Shown: in pieces, positions 22,142 through 31,725 of the stretch
How positions within the stretch are numbered: the stretch's first letter is position 1
How the letters are laid out: each line of letters starts with the position of its first letter
NCBI GenBank assembly: GCA_963969365.1
Contig: OZ017754.1
Coordinates: forward strand, 2,356,001 to 2,420,000
Length of the DNA stretch: 64,000 bases
From: Asterochloris sp. CNOR1
Taxonomy: Eukaryota; Chlorophyta; Trebouxiophyceae; Trebouxiales; Trebouxiaceae
Direction of reading: 5' to 3'
Program-made: the position numbers and the translations under genes
The notes under the pieces: generated by a model
What the model was told of the DNA's origin: nothing
Databases searched by the model: none
The model's input: the letters and a program-made list of their open reading frames with translations, nothing else

Positions 22142-23851
22142 TCACAAATTATAGTCATGAACCATATCAGGATCCTGGTAGCCCCGCCAGACTGCTCTGA
22201 ACTCATCCCGGGCTGAGGCAAGCCGTGCTTTCAAATTTGGCTGGCGCAGGGCTGCATGTAGCAACACAGCTCCGTCCCCTGCAGCAGGTATGTTCTGATG
22301 AGCTGTGGTAATGAACCTGCCTGGCCATCAGCTCAGAGGTTTTGAACCAGCAGAGGGCCACGTTGCCGTACCAGCTGGTGCTGCAAGGCGCATGCAGTCA
22401 CCAGTCTGCACCGTGCTGCGGGGCGCTAGGGCCTGGGTAGTCAGACATGATCAGCCAGCTGTTGGCAAGCAAGCATCTGCCCTTTGAACTGCATGACACA
22501 GCAGGCCTGCTGTCCTCTGTCAAGTTCCTGCGCAATTGGAGTCACCAGGAACTCCACCAAAGTCAGCCAGTTCAGATCTTGCTCAGCCCTGCATGCATGA
22601 CCCTCACCTAGAACCAGTGCCCAGGCCAGAGTCAGCAGCGCCCGGCTCCAATACATCAGCAGCAGGCCCAGCCCTGCCAGGCCCCCAACCACCATTGTCC
22701 GTGGAACTGCACAGATCTTTACCTCACGACGGCCACGTCCGGGGGCCCTGCACACAGTGGGTAGCAACGTTCATGTCTCCTGCAGAGCCAGCCATATGAC
22801 AGGCCTCAGTAGCGCCCCATACTTCACAAGCCTGCTCTTCCAGCATGGCCTGCATGCTCAGCAGGTCAGACAGCGGCACCCTGCAATAGACCTCTGCAGG
22901 CCTGCTCTTGGCATGACACCTGACGCATGTTGTACCCTTCCTAGTGGTAAGGTTTGCGCTCAGCCGCAGGCGTGCACCAGCCTTGCCTACGTCTGCTCCT
23001 ACGCACAGTCAGGCCTGTGCTCACCTGTAGCCGCTGTGCCCCCCTGAGGCTGAGCGTATCTTCTGTGCCCAGCGGGGCTGCACCTGCCGCAGGAGGCGCA
23101 GCAGCCTGTCACTGCATGCAGGGCAAGCAAGGGTTCCTTAGAGTTGCTGCCTGCTAGGACAATGTCCTACATGCAGCACAGCAAGACCAGTGGCACTGCC
23201 AGGTCCTGGCATCTGCTGACAGCCTAACTTCTACTCATGTTGCAGGAGAGGTCGCAATGCAGCAGGTCCAGCGTGGCAGCACCTCGCAGCACCTGAGGGT
23301 TGTGGCAAAGGTATCATTGAGACAGAGGGCTGCTGCCAAGCACACCCCACAGGCCACGAGGGCCCCAGGATTCCTCAGAAGTGCCACGCCCAGGGCAGCC
23401 ACGATGATGAGGGCGTAGTTGGTCCTGCAATGCAACAAGGGAGGCTGACCATCGCTCTTGATGCGTGCTGCAGCATCCCGCTCTCTGCTGCAGTTTCTCC
23501 TGTTGGGCCTCACAATCTTACAAAGCATGCTGCAGCTTGCAAGGCATTTCCTGAAGATCTTGGCCTGCTTGCTCAGCAGCTCAAGTCCAGCCGGCTCCTG
23601 GTGCCTGAGAAGCTTGCCTGTAGTAGAAGGTGTTGCACTTGAGCCTGGCCTGCAACTTCTGCGGGGATGGTGGCAGGTTGAAGCACGAAAAGAACTCCCC
23701 AATAGGCCTGGGCCGCTGGGTCCAATCAACCTGGATGGAGAAGCAGCTGGATTGCATGCATCTATGAGTCTGCCCATTGCCAGCATATCGTAGGTGTTAC
23801 CTCTTGCAAGCTGTTCACCAAGTCTTCCAAGGAGACATTGCTCCAGTCCAT
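22142..23851 (-). CDS. PRA1: PRA1-family protein (prenylated Rab acceptor)
   Basis: Six exons (23,801-23,851; 23,618-23,730; 23,293-23,424; 23,025-23,111; 22,608-22,747; 22,142-22,278) join in phase to 219 residues, the usual size. Recognition rests on RPRPIGEFFSCFNLP, TNYALIIVAALGVALLRNP, a second hydrophobic block (VVGGLAGLGLLLMYWSRALL) and the tail HAALRQPNLKARLASARDEF followed by RAVWRGY. PRA1 proteins are small membrane proteins of the ER and Golgi that bind prenylated Rab GTPases in vesicle traffic. The second intron begins GCAAGC, a GC-AG intron. ATG at 23,851 was chosen because a stop lies a short way upstream in frame. The stop is only 66 bp from that of the converging CoA carrier. 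Confidence 0.92.
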
Positions 23852-25328
23852 GAGATTCTCGTGGTCCACAAGATTAGTGTGTCGGTGTCAGCCAAACCTG
23901 AGCTCTCCTGTCGTCCCTGAGATCCAAAACAACATCTGGAGACTTCAGCTTTCTATCAAGTCAGACCCTAAACCCCCAAAAATGGGGCCGCCAACGAGCT
24001 TGAACACTTGCGATCCTGTGCTGCCCAGAGGGATGCCAGCTGCACGCGAACCACAGCAGCCATTGGCCGCACAGACCTACCGGCTCAGCCATGCAGCCTG
24101 TGGGGGTTAGCAGCAGGGAGCGGCACGGAAGCATTGCTACATGCTGCAGTGGTGCCACAGCCTTGGCGTGCCTCAGGTGCGCTTGATCTACCCCTGCACC
24201 AACACTTGCACTACATGCCTGGCATGAGCCATTTGATGAACAAGAGCTTAAACCTTTCTCCAACTGAAGCTGCATGCAGCTATGTAGAGACTCCTCTCTT
24301 TGGCTGTGGTTCTGATGGCTCTGAAGCGCGCTGACCTTGCATGTGCACATGTTGCGCTTTGCATCCCTTGTATCTTGGCCTGCAATTGCCGATGATGCGA
24401 AACCGAAATCCGGTGCTGAAAGAGAATCTCTCTCTGTGATGAGATTATTTCAAACGAGCTTTTTAACACTGAGGTCTTTGCAGCCGTCTGCCTGACTGCA
24501 TGCCAGATAGCTGGTACCCGGCTGCCACACAGCTTTTGTGCCCTGCAATGCAGGTGGCTCTTTGTCAGATCGGTGGGGAGCACAAGCATCAGGCAGGTTA
24601 CGCCCTTTGTGTATTCCTCCATGCACGCACACATGATCTGTATGTGGCCAATGAAGACAAAGCTAATTCGCATTGACTGAGAGATTCTCGCTGAGGATAA
24701 ACAACTCCTACTCATTCTGACGGCCACACACAGTCACTGCTCTTGCCTTGCCTATGCATTAAGTTGGGCAATGATGAGATCTAGTTCTAACAATGGGTAA
24801 TTTGCGAAGGAGTCCTTTTGGGCAATGGCTAGAACTGCAACTTCTGATGCCCATCTGTGTTGCAATGGCATGAGCACCTAGCTTCCTTATGCATCTGCCT
24901 GAACCTGCCAATGTACCATGCAGGGCCCACAACTCATCAGAGCAAGACAAGGTGCGCCATGTTTGCTGTCCGTTCCATTCAAGTACACTGTTCACTCGAA
25001 TTTGATGTTCCTGCCTTTGCTGGATCATGCACTGTTCAGAAGTGTCTTTGCTGAAGCAGTTCATGTCTGTAAATGGACTGTCAAACGTCAGAAGTACTCG
25101 CTGTCTGCTGACGCTGCTCTGGGCCGTTGGTCTTGCGCTTCCAACTGACAAGACATGCATGCTGGCAGAAGGCATGACGCTGGCCATGCGACAAGCACAG
25201 CAAGCTGCCCTGCAGCTGGTGCTTACCTGCGCCAATTTGACAACATCACGCAACGCAAACAAGGCAGGACGCTGTGGCTGACTGCTGTTGCTGTGCTTTT
25301 TCAAAGTGTGGAACAGATGGGTGTGTGA
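23852..25328. other. 1.5-kb gap between PRA1 and PABPN1, no gene recognised
   Basis: Minus-strand open stretches at 24,248-24,727 and 24,759-25,304 exist, but they show no convincing splice sites, domains or composition like the neighbouring exons. One short run (ALRDVVKLAQVSTSCRAA) looks faintly F-box-like, which is not enough for a call. The region should hold the PRA1 promoter and the PABPN1 3' end. No TGTAA was seen on the minus strand just after the PABPN1 stop. Confidence 0.5.
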
Positions 25329-28134
25329 TTAATAGGGGGAGTAGTAGCCCCTGCCGCGCCCTCTGCCGCGTGGCACATAGCTGCAGGCAAATGACAACTG
25401 TGAGGCTTCCTGAGTCAGTTCAGACCGCCGAACCAGCAGAATTAGCTCCCCAAGATCAAGCAGAGCTTGGCTTGCAAGAGATGCACAATCAGCTGTGCTA
25501 GCACACAGCACACTGCTTGGCCACTGCTTGCCTGGCTTGCTTGTTTGTGCATAGACGAGGGCAGACTACCTCAGCAGGGGGCTGTGAAGCCCCTCACCCA
25601 CACCTGGAACTGCCTGGTACTGACCGCTTCTGCAAAAGGCATCTGCTCAAACAGCTGTTCAGCAGCACATCCTCAACATGCCTTGCTGCCCATCCCACAT
25701 GCCACTTTGACAACAAAGTGTGCCCAGCGACCCACCCGTAGCCGCCAGCCCAAGGGTCAAAGTAGCCGCCGCGGCCCCTGCCCCTGCCTCTGGGAGCAGC
25801 TGCGTAGGGGTCATAGTAGCCGCCTGGGTAGCCACCCCGCCCGCGACCACGGCCCCTGCCTCGCCCGCGGTCTGCCTTCAAGCCAGGCACGTTTCGCCGC
25901 TTGGGCATTACCTGCAGCAGAGGGCACCAACTGGCTGATGATATCTGCAGCAGGAGCGTCATTTTAGTTTGAGGTGCTGAACCAATAAGAAGATGCAAGA
26001 CATGACCAGCCAGAGGGCCAGGCCCATGCCCCGACTCGTGGAGGCCCCACGCCCCGTCTCCTGGAAGGCCTGATGCACTGCAGGCTTGTTGAATCTGCCA
26101 GTGATACTGCCATGTTTGGTGTGCTGGGAGTTTGGTATGGTGTCACCTGCCCACAGGCATAGCAACCGCCCACCTTGAGCTCTCGCCCATGCAGCGTGCT
26201 GGCATTCATGAGGACTGCAGACACTGCAGCGTCCTGCATGGTGAACTCGATGTAGGCAAAGCCCTTGGGGTTCCCCATCTTGTCGGTCAGGATGGTGACC
26301 CGCTGGACCACGCCGCATCCCTGCAGGGAGGCAGTGCAGCGGGCTCAGCATGTGTTCCAAGGTGAGCTAGCCCCCAGGTTGCACTTGCAATAGCCCAACA
26401 GCCAGATATATGTTGGCATCACCACAGCAGCAGCCCTTCCTTGCAAAAGGCCAGGCCTTGCCTGCGCATGTTCTCAACCAACCACCACTGCTGCAGGTGC
26501 TGCCTAAGCACCTGGGCACTTCAAGACTGCCCACATTGCAGTGCATTTGCAGCCCACCAGGAGAAACCTCACAGCACAAGTTGCCCACACATACACGTAT
26601 GCTTTGAGCCAGATGTATGTTGACCATGACTTGAACAGCAACACCCCGACATCAGAACAGTAGCATGCCATGCTCCATGGTTGATACTGAGCTGGTAAGC
26701 GGCGCCAGACTCCCACATACCTTGACACACTCCTGCAGCTTGTCAGGTGAGACCTGATTGTCACGTCACTCACTCTGCGCAGCAGTAACCCCGCCGCTGC
26801 CACATGCCGCAACAATCATCACGGCTGCACAAGACCATGTCACCTGCTTTGCAGGGCTGCTGAATCCCCCAGCATGCCCATCAAACCTGACGAAACCTGG
26901 AATATGTTCAAGCTGACGCCGAAGATGGCACGCACACCTTGACTGCCCATGCACAGGTTTCTCCCATGCAGCAGACCCAGCACCTCCAGGCTGGCTCAGA
27001 TGTAGAGCCAGCCCCAAATGTCAGACGCATCCAAGATGATGCCAATAGCAGAGCTGCAGCTCACCTTGAAGTGCTCCTGCAGCTCCTCAGGTGTGACCTC
27101 GTAGTCCACATTGCCGACGTACACACTGCGCTTGTCCACCTCATCGGCTGCGCTGTCAATGGCCTCCCCCTCCCCGTCGCCGCCGGCCTCCCCGTCTGCC
27201 TGGGCTGTCTCTGCAGCTGGTTCGGTGCCATCGGCGGGCGCTGGAGTGCCCTCAAAGTCTGCTTTGGTCTTCTCCTGTGAGCACAGTGGCTGAAGGGTCG
27301 GCAGCGGCATATGGACAGAGAGGCATTTGGGCCAGCACATATAAGTATGGCTTGGTCTCCTCATGTGCACACAGCAGCAGGGACACTTCAGGCCAGCACA
27401 GTATGCGCACAGTGGTCAAGGGGACGGTGAGTGTTTCAAGGTATGTGCGCAGCAGCAGGAGCAGCACCATCAAGACGACCAGATGCATTTCACAGGACAA
27501 GAGCGCTGCCCATCAACACAAAGGGGGGCAGCCATTGATGCCCTTTCGCTGCACTTGACACAGCAGTAGCATCGCACGACTCTCCTGTGGATGCAAGGGC
27601 ATGTACAGTTCCAAGCCTGGGCAGCAGCTCAATCACTGGGTGCGTTCATGTTCGAGCTGGCTTGACCAGCATCTGCTCTGCTGAGACCACGGGGTGCAGC
27701 CATACATTGCTGATCCTTAAAGGCTCTACAGCATGGAAATGGCTACGCCCCTACTCTGGAGGTCAAAGGTGAGAAGCGGCATGCTGTCTGCAAAGCAGGG
27801 TGCCTGTCAGGCTTGCACGCCAGGATGTGTCACATTGCCACAGGTGTACTCACGCTGTGCTGCTCCATTTGCTGCTTCTCTTGCTCCAGCTGCGCCAGCC
27901 TTGCCTTCAGCTCCTCTAGCTGCACCCTCAAAGTGTGATGTTGGTGCTCTGCCGTGCGACTTGTTGCCACCACTCAAGGAGCGCTGCCAGGTAGCCACAG
28001 TCTCGGGTGACAACCAAGGGTGAAGTGCTGTGCATCAAAGGACAGGATCAGCACAGGCGGGGACCCACCACCGACTCATCTCCTCCGGCCCCTGCTTCTT
28101 CCTGATCCTCCTTCACATCGTACTCCTCAGCCAT
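25329..28134 (-). CDS. PABPN1: Nuclear poly(A)-binding protein (PABPN1/PABP2)
   Basis: Six exons (28,076-28,134; 27,854-27,926; 27,065-27,274; 26,174-26,320; 25,736-25,911; 25,329-25,380) join in phase to 238 residues. The order matches the family: an acidic N-terminus (MAEEYDVKEDQEEAGAGGDE), a coiled coil (LEELKARLAQLEQEKQQMEQ), one RRM with RNP2 SVYVGNVDYEV and RNP1 KGFAYIEF, a Gly-Arg-rich tail (DRGRGRGRGRGGYPGGYYDP), and the terminal YYSPY that matches the animal protein's WYSPY end. The protein binds nascent poly(A), stimulates poly(A) polymerase and sets tail length. The first donor is taken as GATGA|GTCGGT, which keeps the frame. Intron 3, between the two halves of the RRM, is about 740 bp and holds ghost RRM exons. 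Identification is very secure. Confidence 0.96.
26530..26597 (-). repeat. Ghost RRM exon 1 in PABPN1 intron 3
   Basis: On the minus strand this reads RVCVGNLCCEVSPGGLQMHC, clearly derived from SVYVGNVDYEVTPEELQEHF of the real exon 27,065-27,274. The RNP2-like core VxVGN is kept, but other conserved residues are changed. No good donor is seen right after the homology. It is a decayed duplicate of an exon segment inside its own gene. Confidence 0.75.
26721..26753 (-). repeat. 33-nt ghost mini-exon with intact splice sites in PABPN1 intron 3
   Basis: The minus strand shows CAATCAG| then a 33-nt block reading VSPDKLQECVK then |GTATGTG. It copies the last 33 nt of the real exon (VTPEELQEHFK|GTGAGC) with 26 of 33 bases identical by eye. 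It begins and ends in phase 0, as do the flanking exons. Including it would add 11 residues inside the RRM without breaking the frame. Confidence 0.7.
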
Positions 28135-28690
28135 GCTGGCCGGGGATGCGCTCTAAGAAATGGATCTGAGCTCCGATGAGACCTGAAGGTTCAGTCTCTT
28201 TGACACAAGCAAACACAGGCAGATGAGAACGCAGGCAAGTATGTTTGAAGGGGCCCAGCAGACGACCTATAGTTGGCCACATCACACCAGCAACACAGCC
28301 TAGGTCATCTCCTCAGGCTCTGAGATCCTCGTCTTGTGCATGCTTACAGATCTCACACCCTGAAACACCTTGCGGTGATCACCTGAAGCTCTCGACAAGT
28401 AGAGCCATGCAGCTCTCGTTGGGGAGGTACCATCAGGCCCACCCTTGTGTGCCTCGCGCAGCCATGGTCGTGGCTGTGGCATCTACAAGCCAAGGTCTGA
28501 CATCCCACGTGATGCACTTTGGCAGAAAGGGCGCCTGTCAGCAGCACCTCCTCCCTGCAGGCCTACCCATGCCCTCATAAAGCGCCTCGCCACCACAGCG
28601 CAGACTCAGGATTCAGAGGTGATTGCTGCGCACCAGGCGTGTTGTGGGTCCATCACTGAAACAATGCCATGCGGCACAGGTTGATGGCAG
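28135..28690. promoter_or_regulatory. Divergent 5' region of PABPN1 and the ATPase gene
   Basis: PABPN1 is transcribed leftward from here, and the first supported ATPase exon (28,691) runs rightward. The stretch should hold both promoters and the missing ATPase 5' exon. A plus-strand open stretch from 28,445 ending at QTQDSE|GTGATT (about 28,619) is a candidate 5' exon, rich in Ser/Arg/Ala like an organelle-targeting peptide. Its phase to the next exon could not be confirmed. Confidence 0.4.
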
Positions 28691-31145
28691 GCCCTTTTTC
28701 GACGGGAGGTGGAGCAGGCCAACTTGCTTGACCTGCTTGAAGAGACCCCAGACAGCATGCTGCTTGTCCTAGGCCCTCGCAGCGGTGGCAAAACCCGGCT
28801 GCTTCAAGAGGTCCTGCTGAGCGGCAAGCTGGATACCCCAGTGTCATGGGTCAGTGGCCGTGATGAGAAGCCAGAGAATGCCAGCATACTGGCTCAGGCC
28901 CTGACCCGCAAGCTTATGCCCAGCTTGATGCTCTGGAGAAAGGGTTGAGGATGGCAGTTCTGGCAGCCATCAATCTCAGGCTGGGAGTCGACATCAAGGC
29001 GCCTAATGGCAATGAGACCTGAAGCTGTCACCTGGATCACTGGTAGCATCAGATGCCCCCACTTCATCTGTCATAAACAGTCTCATCGGTGCATTTGGGG
29101 CTTTGCTGGAGACAAGGAGTGCAGCCTCTGGGTCGCCGCCAGTCACCTGCATTGATGAGGTTACTGTGCTGATGGACTGGTATGAAGGTGACAGAGCGTT
29201 GCAGACTGATCTCCAGGCTCTGCTGAGGTTCTTTGTCCAGGTGGGATAATCTGCTTGTTGCCGCATTACTTTTGCTGTTACATGCATACGCTTCTGAACC
29301 CCTTTGCTCCATGCAGATCACCAAAGAGACGCAGCGGGCCCATGTCACCCTTGCCACCTCCGAGTACAGATTCCTGACCTGGCTGACAGAGAGTCAGCCT
29401 CCCAGCTGTCTTGTTGGTGGCCATGCGCTTGCAGCAGCTCACCTTCCTGTCTCATGTAGTGCTGCAGGAAGGTTCTTCACCAAGGCGTCATCGGAAATTT
29501 CCCTGAGCCAGAAGCACGCACATATTCCCAGGGACTTATGATGAGGGACTCATGATGAGCAAAAATAGAGAGGTCACTGACAAGGAGTGGGCCAGCGCCT
29601 TTGAGGTGCGTCACAGGTCGTTCCCTCCTGTCATCTGGTTTGGCGCAAATGTTGTTGGAGTTGGTGGCCGTCTGCTGCATTCCAGGTCTGTGGAGGCAAT
29701 GCTGGCTTTTTGAACATCACTGCCTGGTTCTTCAGAATCACAGGCGATGTCCAACCAGGTTGGTCACTGATCCTGGCTGTGCATGATGTCCAGCACTGTG
29801 CTCGATATGATGACAGGATCACCCATGTGTGTCACAGCTCTGGAAGCGGTCCCGCGCCGCGCCCTGGCCAGGGTGAAGGCGGGGCTGAGGGGCCGCCCCG
29901 GCTGGAGCGCAGCCCAGTACGCGACCGTGGTGCAGCGTCTGGCTGAGGCGCCCCACGGTGCAGCAATTGCAGCCGATTTGTACTCCGAGCTGGACCCTGT
30001 GAAGGAGGCTGCTGAGGCAGCGGTGCAAGCCATGGTGAAGGCCAACATGTTAGCCCACAGGCCGGCATCAGGTAGGCAATGTGCTGCTTGAAGCTGTTGC
30101 CTCTTGACACGCCAAACAGAGCCCTGCATTGCAATCAGGCCTCCCATGGACTGCAGCGTGGGCAAGGGATGTCCCGTTGGAGGCCTTTGGCCCTGACCAG
30201 CAGGACGTGGTCACTGCGCCCACAGCCACACACCTGTACTGCATGCGTCGCCTGCAGAAGGGCGGTGCTTTGGAGAATGCTGCTGAGGTAAGCCAGTAAC
30301 GACAGTGGTGTGAGAGGCAGCTGCACATGGAGGCCTGCAGTCATTAGGGACATTCCACAAGAGGCTCTCAGCCCAGTACAGGATGACTTGGTGGCAGCTC
30401 TCTCAGCCACATGCTTGTACTGCCTGTGACTCTTGCTTGAGGATAGCTCTCATTTCTCAGCTGCTCAAGTAGGATGCCAGTGCCAATGGTGGGTGTGACA
30501 GGCACGCTTGCACTTCATCGCTGCCTTCAAGGCGTGCTGGTTGACAGGTTGATTGCTGGGGTGCATTGCCAGTGACATGTTGTACCGTATCTGAAGTGCA
30601 GGTCAAGGCTGCCAATCATTGCTGTATGGCATCTGAGCTGTTGCATCCGCTGGTGATGGTGCAGGCAGTGACCCGCTGGCACTGAGCGTCGCATGGTTTT
30701 GTGAAGGCCTTTGGCCTGAGGATGTTTTGACTGCGTGTGTCCCTCTGCCGCAGACATGTATTGCATGCGGCTTGTGCATGAGGACGCCTCTCTTTAGTCA
30801 GGCACTCAGGTAAATAGCTAGTGAAAGTAGCATGTGAGGCTGCTCCCTGCTCTAAGACTTCATCGCTCAGTGTCAGGGTGCTGCTGATGGCATCTGTGTT
30901 CTGTTGCAGACAGCATCCATCACACTAACAGCTGCTCCAGAACTTTCCCTGGTGAGGGAGCAGATCAAGGATGTGGTTAAGGAGATCAGCAAGGGGGTGG
31001 ACCAAATGAAGGAGCTGCGCGAGACCAAGCCGGAGGGCTGGGTGAATGATCTTGCTAACTTGCGTGAGAAGGACAAGCAGCTGCGTGAGAAGGAGAAGCA
31101 GCTGCACGAGAAAGAGCTTCTGCTGCTGCGCAAGCCAGACACATG
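28691..31145 (+). CDS. P-loop ATPase with winged-helix and coiled-coil tail; incomplete, maybe decaying
   Basis: Exon 28,691 onward has a Walker A motif (LVLGPRSGGKTRLL) after LFRREVEQANLLDLL, the layout of archaeal-type ATPases of the STAND/AAA group. A later exon ending at 29,240 carries a Walker B-like VTCIDEVTVLMDW. Next come HVTLATSEYRFLTWL (about 29,314-29,407), short exons near 29,572 and 29,681, and a helical exon near 29,830-30,072 (AAVQAMVKANMLAHRP). Exon 30,167-30,287 is followed by a last exon, about 30,910-31,145, ending in heptads of REKDKQLREKEKQL. Between 28,900 and 29,020 the frame changes (LDALEKGLRMAVLAAINLRL is in another frame) and no splice pair explains it. Either the model is wrong or the gene has a frameshift. 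The biological role is unknown. Confidence 0.55.
30347..30470 (+). repeat. Ghost copy 1 of ATPase exon 30,167-30,287
   Basis: The real exon starts AG|GGATGTCCCGTTGGAGGCC. The ghost starts AG|GGACATTCCACAAGAGGC and stays alignable through the equivalents of PDQQDVVTAPTATHLYC (VQDDLVAALSATCLYC). Its reading frame closes soon after, and the donor has become a CAAG|TAGG-like site. The copy lies about 180 bp downstream of the original. Confidence 0.7.
30703..30809 (+). repeat. Ghost copy 2 of ATPase exon 30,167-30,287
   Basis: It starts GAAGGCCTTTGGCCTGAGGA and tracks the real exon (GGAGGCCTTTGGCCCTGACC) through TATTGCATGCGGCTTGTGCA. It ends ACTCAG|GTAAAT, so a plausible donor survives. Small indels break the frame, so it would act as a poison exon if spliced in. 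Confidence 0.7.
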
Positions 31146-31725
31146 AGCGCTGTGATGTGAACTACATGAAGGTTGGCACCACTTGGAGCGCAGTCAAACT
31201 GATTCATAGAAAGAAAATCCGGAGCAAACCTCAAGCTGTCTTCACTGCTGTCTAGATGAACTAGCATTTGGTGTGCTGGGTTCATTGTTGTACTGATGCA
31301 ACCTGGGGTGGGCAGGTGTGCTGGGTAGGTGTGCTGGTGGTTACATGGGGTATCCACCCCCCTGAAAGAGGGCAGTGACATGGCCTGCAGGACTACAGGA
31401 CACAATCAGCTTCAAACCAAAGCAGAAGAGCAGAGCATGCAGCTGCACGTGGCGCTAGCTTATTGCCAGGTACGCACCTTGCTTCTCGGGCCGAGCAGAG
31501 GTGTTCTGCTCATTTTCTTGCTGGCAGTCTCGGCTGGGCCCCCAAATCTGCTCCTCACGGGCATCAATCTGCAGCGCGTCCTGTGGGCTCAGAGCACTGC
31601 ACCATTGTACAGAACCAACACATGCTTAATTGTGTGTTGCGAATAGAGGTGCCCAAAGCGCTGCATGGGGGGCAGGATATGCAGCACACTTGATAGGAAG
31701 GACTTTCAGGTGCTGCTGACGCAAG
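31146..31725. other. Convergent gap, ATPase and giant minus-strand gene
   Basis: This 580-bp stretch separates two converging stop codons. A minus-strand TGTAA at about 31,341-31,345 could end the leftward transcript. A plus-strand open stretch (31,329-31,646) has no recognisable features. Nothing else is seen. Confidence 0.5.

Noticed and set aside
24248-25304. Minus-strand open frames between PRA1 and PABPN1
   Set aside because: Composition and splice signals differ from real exons nearby, and no domain is recognisable.
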